A stretch of 64,000 nt of DNA from positions 1-64,000 of the forward strand of contig NZ_CP113162.1 of NCBI RefSeq assembly GCF_029030725.1, written 5' to 3'. The translations under genes were made by a program, and so were the position numbers. Positions 59,377 through 64,000 of the stretch are shown in pieces. The notes below the pieces were generated by a model. It was given only the letters and a program-made list of their open reading frames with translations, did no database searches and was not told the origin of the DNA. Positions within the stretch are counted from its first letter, which is position 1, and each line of letters opens with the position of its first letter. This DNA is from [Pseudomonas] carboxydohydrogena. GTDB taxonomy: Bacteria > Pseudomonadota > Alphaproteobacteria > Rhizobiales > Xanthobacteraceae.

Positions 59377-62300
59377 ATGCACGTCTTCAACATTCCCTCG
59401 TCGGCACCGTTTCTGCACACGCTTTTGAGCGCGCTGGTTGATGGCCGCCTGATCGAGAATTTCCGCGCGCGCGAAAATCCCGAACTTCTCGCGCAGGCGA
59501 CGCTCTATCTGCCGACCCAGCGCGCCTGCCGCATGGCGCGCGAGGTTTTCCTCGACGTGATGGGGCAGGATGCCGTGCTGCTGCCGCGCATTATCGCCCT
59601 CGGCCATGTCGACGAAGACGAGCTCGATTTCGCCCAGGGTGACGCCGCCGGATTTTCCTCGCTCACGGTGCCGGAGGCGCTGGACGGGCTGCCGCGCCGG
59701 CTGGTGCTGATGCGGCTTGTCGATGCGTGGGCCAGGCGCCTCGGTTCGCGCGAGCTTGCCACCGCGCCTCTGGTCGCGGGCGGCCCTGCATCGACTCTCG
59801 CTTTGGCCGACGATCTTGCCCGTCTGATCGACGACATGACCACGCGCGGCATCGACTGGAACGCGCTCGACAATCTCGTGCCGGACGATCTCGACCGCTA
59901 TTGGCAACTTACGCTCGACTTCCTCAAGATCGCCAAGGATGCGTGGCCCGCTTATCTGAGCGAGCAGAAACTCATCGAGTCCGCGCGCCGCCGCGATCTC
60001 CTGATCGAGGCGGAGGCCGAGCGGATCGCGGTGTCATCCGGCCCTTTCATCGCGGCAGGCTCGACCGGCTCGATGCCGTCCACCGCCAAATTCCTGCGCG
60101 CGATTGCGCGGCACCCGCAAGGCGCGGTGGTTCTGCCGGGACTCGACACCGATCTCGACGACGACGCATGGCGCGCCATTGGCGGCATACGCCACCCCGA
60201 AGGACACTTCGCGGAACACCCGCTGTCGAGCCACCCGCAATATGCTCTGCATGGCCTGCTGGATTCGATGGGGCTCGATCGTCATGCTGTCGGGGTGCTG
60301 GCCGCACCCGCCGCGCATGGCCGTGAACTGCTCGCCTCGGAAGCGATGCGGCCCGCCACCGAAACCGGGCGATGGCACCAGCGCCTCGCCGAGCAGGACA
60401 TCGCCGCGCGCATTGAAGCAGGCTTCGACAATCTCGCCATTGTCGAGGCGGCCAATCCGGAGATGGAGGCTCTTGCCATCGCGGTCGCGATGCGGGAAGC
60501 GCGACAGCACAACAAGACCGCCGCGCTGGTGACGCCGGATCGCGCGCTGGCACGCCGCGTGATGGCAGCCCTTGGCCGCTGGAAGTTATCCTTCGACGAT
60601 TCCGGCGGCGATTCGCTGATGGATACGCCCGCGGGCATTTTCGCCCGCCTTGCCGCGGAGACCATCACCACCGAGCTGTCGCCGCCATCGCTGCTCGCGC
60701 TGCTGAAACACCCGCTGCTCCGACTGGGACAGGCGGAAGGCGCCTGGACAGAAGCGATCTTCAATCTTGAACTCGCGGTGCTGCGCGGCACACGGCCCGC
60801 GCCCGGCTGCAAGGGATTGCAGGCAGCGTTCGCGTGGTTCGCCGAGGAATGGAGCAAGGCCCTACGCAAGCAACATTCCGCGCTGCATCGCTCCGAGCCG
60901 CGCTGCCGGCTGACGCAAGACGACATCGACGGCATTGCACGGCTGCTTGCCGCACTGACGGATGCCCTCGCGCCGCTCGAAAATCTTTCGCGTGGCGCGC
61001 ACGACTTCGCAACGCTGGCGCAGCTCCATCGCGCAACGCTGACCCGCCTGTCTACCGCCGATGACGGCCGCGTCGCTGTCTTTGAGGGCGCAGACGGATC
61101 GCAGCTCGCGCAGGCGTTTGATGAACTGCTCGTGGCCGACAATGATACGCCTTCTCCCGCGCCAACGCACATCGCGCTTGAGCTTGCGGACTATCCCGAT
61201 TTGTTCGCGACCGCTTTTGCCAGCCGCGTGGTGCGACGGCCGGAAAACGAAGATGCATCGCTGCGGATTTACGGCCTCCTGGAAGCGCGCCTCACGCAAT
61301 GCGACCGCGTGATCCTCGGAGGCCTCGTCGAAGGCGTGTGGCCGCCCGCGCCGCGCATCGATCCGTGGCTGTCACGCCCGATGCGCCACGATCTCGGCCT
61401 CGATCTGCCGGAACGGCGCATCGGCCTCACCGCGCACGACTTCGCGCAACTGCTTGGCGTGGAAGACGTCATTCTCACGCACGCCACCAAGGTCGGCGGC
61501 GCGCCGTCGGTCGCCTCGCGATTCCTGCATCGCATGAAGGCAATTGCCAAACCGGAGGCGTGGGATGACGCGCTTGAACGCGGTACGCGCTACGTGCGTT
61601 ATGCCGAGGCGCTCGATCATCCCGAGAGCGTTCAGCCCGTCGCTCAACCGGCACCGAAGCCGCCGGTGGCGCTGCGGCCGTTGCAGATGTCGGTGACGGA
61701 GATCGAAGACTGGCTGCGCGATCCTTATACGATCTTCGCCAAGCGCATTTTGAACCTCACGCCGCTCGATCCGATCGATCTTCCCTTGACCGCGGCGGAT
61801 CGCGGCTCGGCGATCCATAACGCGCTCGGGGATTTCACCGCAGCCTACGGCAAAATCCTGCCGGACAATATTGCGGCAGAACTGTGGTCTTTCGGGGAAC
61901 GTCATTTCGCAGGCTTGATGGAGCACCCCGAGGCGCGGGCGCTGTGGTGGCCGCGCTTCCTGCGCATCGCGGAATGGTTCGCCGGGTGGGAAATCAAGCG
62001 CCGCGAGGAGGTCGCCGCAATCGCCGCCGAATTGCGCGGCGAGATTTCGATCCCCCTCGATAACGGACGCAGCTTTACTCTGAGCGCGCGCGCGGATCGC
62101 ATCGAGCACCGCAGCGACGGCACCTTCGCCATCGTCGATTACAAGACGGGCCAGCCGCCGAGCGGCAAGCAGGTGCGGCTTGGTCTGTCGCCGCAACTCA
62201 CGCTGGAAGCCGCCATCCTGCGTGGCGGCGGGTTCAGGCCGTTCCCGGCTCGCGCCAGCGTCAGCGAACTGGTCTATGTCCGGCTCAACGGCAACAATCC

Positions 62301-62541
62301 AGCGGGCGAGGAGAAGATCGTCGATCTGCGTATCGCGCGCGGCGACGAACCCCAACTGCCGGACGATGCAGCCGACGAGGCGCTCGCCAAGCTCACCGCG
62401 CTCATCAGAAAATTCGAGAACCCCGATCAGGCCTACACCTCGCTCGATCTCGCGATGTGGTCGAACCGTTACGGCACCTATGACGATCTTGCCCGCATCA
62501 AGGAATGGTCGGCTGCGGGCCTTGGCGGAGGCGGCGCATGA
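59377..62541 (+). CDS. addB: Double-strand break repair protein AddB
   Basis: This 1054-residue protein is the second subunit of the AddAB helicase-nuclease, which processes DNA ends for RecA-dependent repair. The N-terminal half is a helicase-like fold (for example FNIPSSAPFLHTLLSALVDG and AGSTGSMPSTAKFLRAIA) without a clear working Walker A. The C-terminal nuclease begins at SVTEIEDWLRDPYTIFAKRI near residue 770. Its metal-binding Asp and Lys are in FAIVDYKTGQPPSGKQVRLG near 918. A cysteine set for an iron-sulfur cluster is not evident. The stop overlaps addA (ATGA). Confidence 0.93.
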   Translation: MHVFNIPSSAPFLHTLLSALVDGRLIENFRARENPELLAQATLYLPTQRACRMAREVFLDVMGQDAVLLPRIIALGHVDEDELDFAQGDAAGFSSLTVPEALDGLPRRLVLMRLVDAWARRLGSRELATAPLVAGGPASTLALADDLARLIDDMTTRGIDWNALDNLVPDDLDRYWQLTLDFLKIAKDAWPAYLSEQKLIESARRRDLLIEAEAERIAVSSGPFIAAGSTGSMPSTAKFLRAIARHPQGAVVLPGLDTDLDDDAWRAIGGIRHPEGHFAEHPLSSHPQYALHGLLDSMGLDRHAVGVLAAPAAHGRELLASEAMRPATETGRWHQRLAEQDIAARIEAGFDNLAIVEAANPEMEALAIAVAMREARQHNKTAALVTPDRALARRVMAALGRWKLSFDDSGGDSLMDTPAGIFARLAAETITTELSPPSLLALLKHPLLRLGQAEGAWTEAIFNLELAVLRGTRPAPGCKGLQAAFAWFAEEWSKALRKQHSALHRSEPRCRLTQDDIDGIARLLAALTDALAPLENLSRGAHDFATLAQLHRATLTRLSTADDGRVAVFEGADGSQLAQAFDELLVADNDTPSPAPTHIALELADYPDLFATAFASRVVRRPENEDASLRIYGLLEARLTQCDRVILGGLVEGVWPPAPRIDPWLSRPMRHDLGLDLPERRIGLTAHDFAQLLGVEDVILTHATKVGGAPSVASRFLHRMKAIAKPEAWDDALERGTRYVRYAEALDHPESVQPVAQPAPKPPVALRPLQMSVTEIEDWLRDPYTIFAKRILNLTPLDPIDLPLTAADRGSAIHNALGDFTAAYGKILPDNIAAELWSFGERHFAGLMEHPEARALWWPRFLRIAEWFAGWEIKRREEVAAIAAELRGEISIPLDNGRSFTLSARADRIEHRSDGTFAIVDYKTGQPPSGKQVRLGLSPQLTLEAAILRGGGFRPFPARASVSELVYVRLNGNNPAGEEKIVDLRIARGDEPQLPDDAADEALAKLTALIRKFENPDQAYTSLDLAMWSNRYGTYDDLARIKEWSAAGLGGGGA

Positions 62542-64000
62542 GCAAGCCCCGCACCGACATTCCCGATGCCGTGCGCGATGCGCAGTTGCGCGCCTCGCAT
62601 CCGCAATCCTCCGCCTTCGTCGCGGCCAATGCCGGATCCGGCAAGACCTATGTGCTCGTCAACCGCGTGATCCGCCTGCTGCTCAACGATGTCGCGCCGG
62701 AAAAAATTCTCTGCATCACCTTCACCAAGGCCGCCGCCGCCAACATGGCGCAGCGCGTGTTCGACACGCTGGGCAAATGGGTCGCGCTCTCCGACGACGA
62801 ACTCGATGCCGCGATCCGCAATTCCGGCGCGCAGGTCACGCGCGAGGTCCGCGCACGCGCGCGAAAGCTGTTTGCCTGCGCGCTGGAAACGCCGGGCGGC
62901 CTGAAGGTGCAGACCATCCACGCGCTCTGCACCCGCCTGCTGCAACAGTTTCCGTTCGAGGCCAACGTGCCCGCGCATTTCGCCGTGCTCGACGAACGCG
63001 ACCAGACCGACATGATGGAGCGCGCCAACCTCGCGGTGCTTCTGGAGGCCGCGCGCGCGCCGGACGGCGCGCTCGGCCGCGCGCTCGCCTTCGCGATGGC
63101 GCAGGCCGCCGACGTCACCTTCAAGGAGGTCGTGCAGGAGGCGTGCCTGAGCCGCGAGCATTTCATGGCGTGGATCGAAGGCGCGGGCGGCATCGAGGCC
63201 GCGATGATTCAGGTCTGCCGCGCGCTCGACATCGCAGCCGATAGACGGATCGCCGATATCGAACGCGAGATGGTCGATGGCCCGCATCTGCCGCGCAGCC
63301 GCTGGCTCGTCGCGGCGGACGCCCTCGAGCAGGGCGGCAAGAGCGATGCCACGCAAGGCGCACGCCTGCGAGCCGCCGCGGCTCTGTCGGGCGAGGCGCA
63401 ACTCGACGAATATCTCGGCCTGTTCGTCACCAATGAGGGTGGCCCGCGCAAAACTCTGATGACCAAGGCGCTGGCCGCCACGCAAGGCACGCTCGCCGCA
63501 GCACTCATGCAGGAGCAGCCGCGCCTTCTCCAACTCGCCGGGCAGCGCCGCGCCGCGATCCAGCGCGACCGCACCCATGCCTTGCTCGTCATCGCAAGCG
63601 CGGTCGCGGCGCACTACCGGCGCGAGAAGCAGACGCGGGGCCTGCTGGATTATGACGATCTGATCGACAAGACCCACGCGATGCTGACCGGCGGCTACGC
63701 CTCGTGGGTGCATTTCAAGCTCGACCGCGGCATCGACCATGTGCTGATCGACGAGGCGCAGGACACCAGTCCCCGGCAATGGGACATCATCGAGAGCTTC
63801 GTTGCCGAATTCACCGCGGGCGCGGGCGCGCGCGGCGACATCCGCCGCACCGTGTTCGCGGTCGGCGACGAGAAGCAGTCGATCTTCTCGTTTCAGGGCG
63901 CGGCCCCGCGCGAATTCGATTTGCGCCGGCGCGCGATGATGACGCGTCATGCCCACGCGAAACTTGCCTTTGAATCGGTGTCGTTCAAGCACTCGTTCCG
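62538..64000 (+). CDS. addA: AddA helicase-nuclease subunit (partial, runs off the window)
   Basis: About 487 residues of this UvrD-family helicase are visible. AddA unwinds DNA ends and, with AddB, yields a 3' single strand for recombination. Motif I is VAANAGSGKTYVLVNRV near residue 28, and FTKAAAANMAQRV follows near 58. The Walker B motif is VLIDEAQDTSPRQWDII near 412. VGDEKQSIFSFQGAAPREFD near 448 is motif III. The frame stays open to the window end. The nuclease domain lies beyond it. The start overlaps the addB stop by four bases. Confidence 0.95.
   Translation, partial: MSKPRTDIPDAVRDAQLRASHPQSSAFVAANAGSGKTYVLVNRVIRLLLNDVAPEKILCITFTKAAAANMAQRVFDTLGKWVALSDDELDAAIRNSGAQVTREVRARARKLFACALETPGGLKVQTIHALCTRLLQQFPFEANVPAHFAVLDERDQTDMMERANLAVLLEAARAPDGALGRALAFAMAQAADVTFKEVVQEACLSREHFMAWIEGAGGIEAAMIQVCRALDIAADRRIADIEREMVDGPHLPRSRWLVAADALEQGGKSDATQGARLRAAAALSGEAQLDEYLGLFVTNEGGPRKTLMTKALAATQGTLAAALMQEQPRLLQLAGQRRAAIQRDRTHALLVIASAVAAHYRREKQTRGLLDYDDLIDKTHAMLTGGYASWVHFKLDRGIDHVLIDEAQDTSPRQWDIIESFVAEFTAGAGARGDIRRTVFAVGDEKQSIFSFQGAAPREFDLRRRAMMTRHAHAKLAFESVSFKHSF

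Overview
This GC-rich window is a chromosomal core region of an alphaproteobacterium, most likely from the Bradyrhizobium / Rhodopseudomonas / Nitrobacter / Afipia group (Nitrobacteraceae). The reasons are an Irr iron regulator with the heme regulatory motif GCPWHD divergent from fabA-fabB-fabI, a Fur-family regulator beside it in function, a DivL-type pseudo-kinase ahead of tsaE-amgK, murU, addB and addA, and dispersed inverted repeats of the kinds common between genes in this family. No transposase, phage gene, CRISPR array, tRNA or rRNA is visible. Base 1 is the dnaA start codon, so the window probably begins at base 1 of a finished chromosome.

Layout. 1-6.8 kb: replication block dnaA, dnaN, recF, gyrB. 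7-13.3 kb: a small membrane protein, a PAS-GGDEF diguanylate cyclase, a pirin, malonyl-CoA decarboxylase, an unknown small protein and adenosine kinase. 13.4-25.9 kb: murJ, trpS, a NifU-type Fe-S protein, tsaB-rimI, fur, miaB-phoH-ybeY-corC-lnt, an XRE regulator and trmB. 26-37.5 kb: a DUF2336 protein on the other strand, then the translation and RNA block rimP-nusA-ylxR-infB-rbfA-truB-rpsO-pnp, preceded by a candidate terminated small RNA or attenuator. 37.6-42.5 kb: oxidative stress genes (a Tat-signal superoxide dismutase, divergent oxyR/katG, a GST). 42.5-45.9 kb: fabI, fabB, fabA and divergent irr. 46-51.9 kb: an SH3 protein, a 2-hydroxyacid dehydrogenase, moeB, mutM, ubiE-ubiB. 52-64 kb: coaBC-dut, then divL, tsaE-amgK, a PilZ protein, murU, addB and the start of addA.

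The most unusual item is coaBC (51969-53390). An N-terminal FitA-like ribbon-helix-helix DNA-binding domain is fused to the coenzyme A biosynthesis enzyme, and a perfect 25-bp palindrome sits within its promoter, with a related 12-bp palindrome just upstream. This looks like a coenzyme A enzyme that could regulate its own gene. The decarboxylase half also seems to lack the cysteine expected in its substrate clamp. Other points worth attention are the candidate RNA before rimP, the absence of metK between the XRE regulator and trmB, palindromes in the oxyR/katG and fabA/irr intergenic regions, the tyrosine in place of the phospho-histidine in DivL, the TsaE-AmgK fusion, and four families of dispersed intergenic repeats, one copy of which forms a terminator. 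Most other genes are ordinary core genes.
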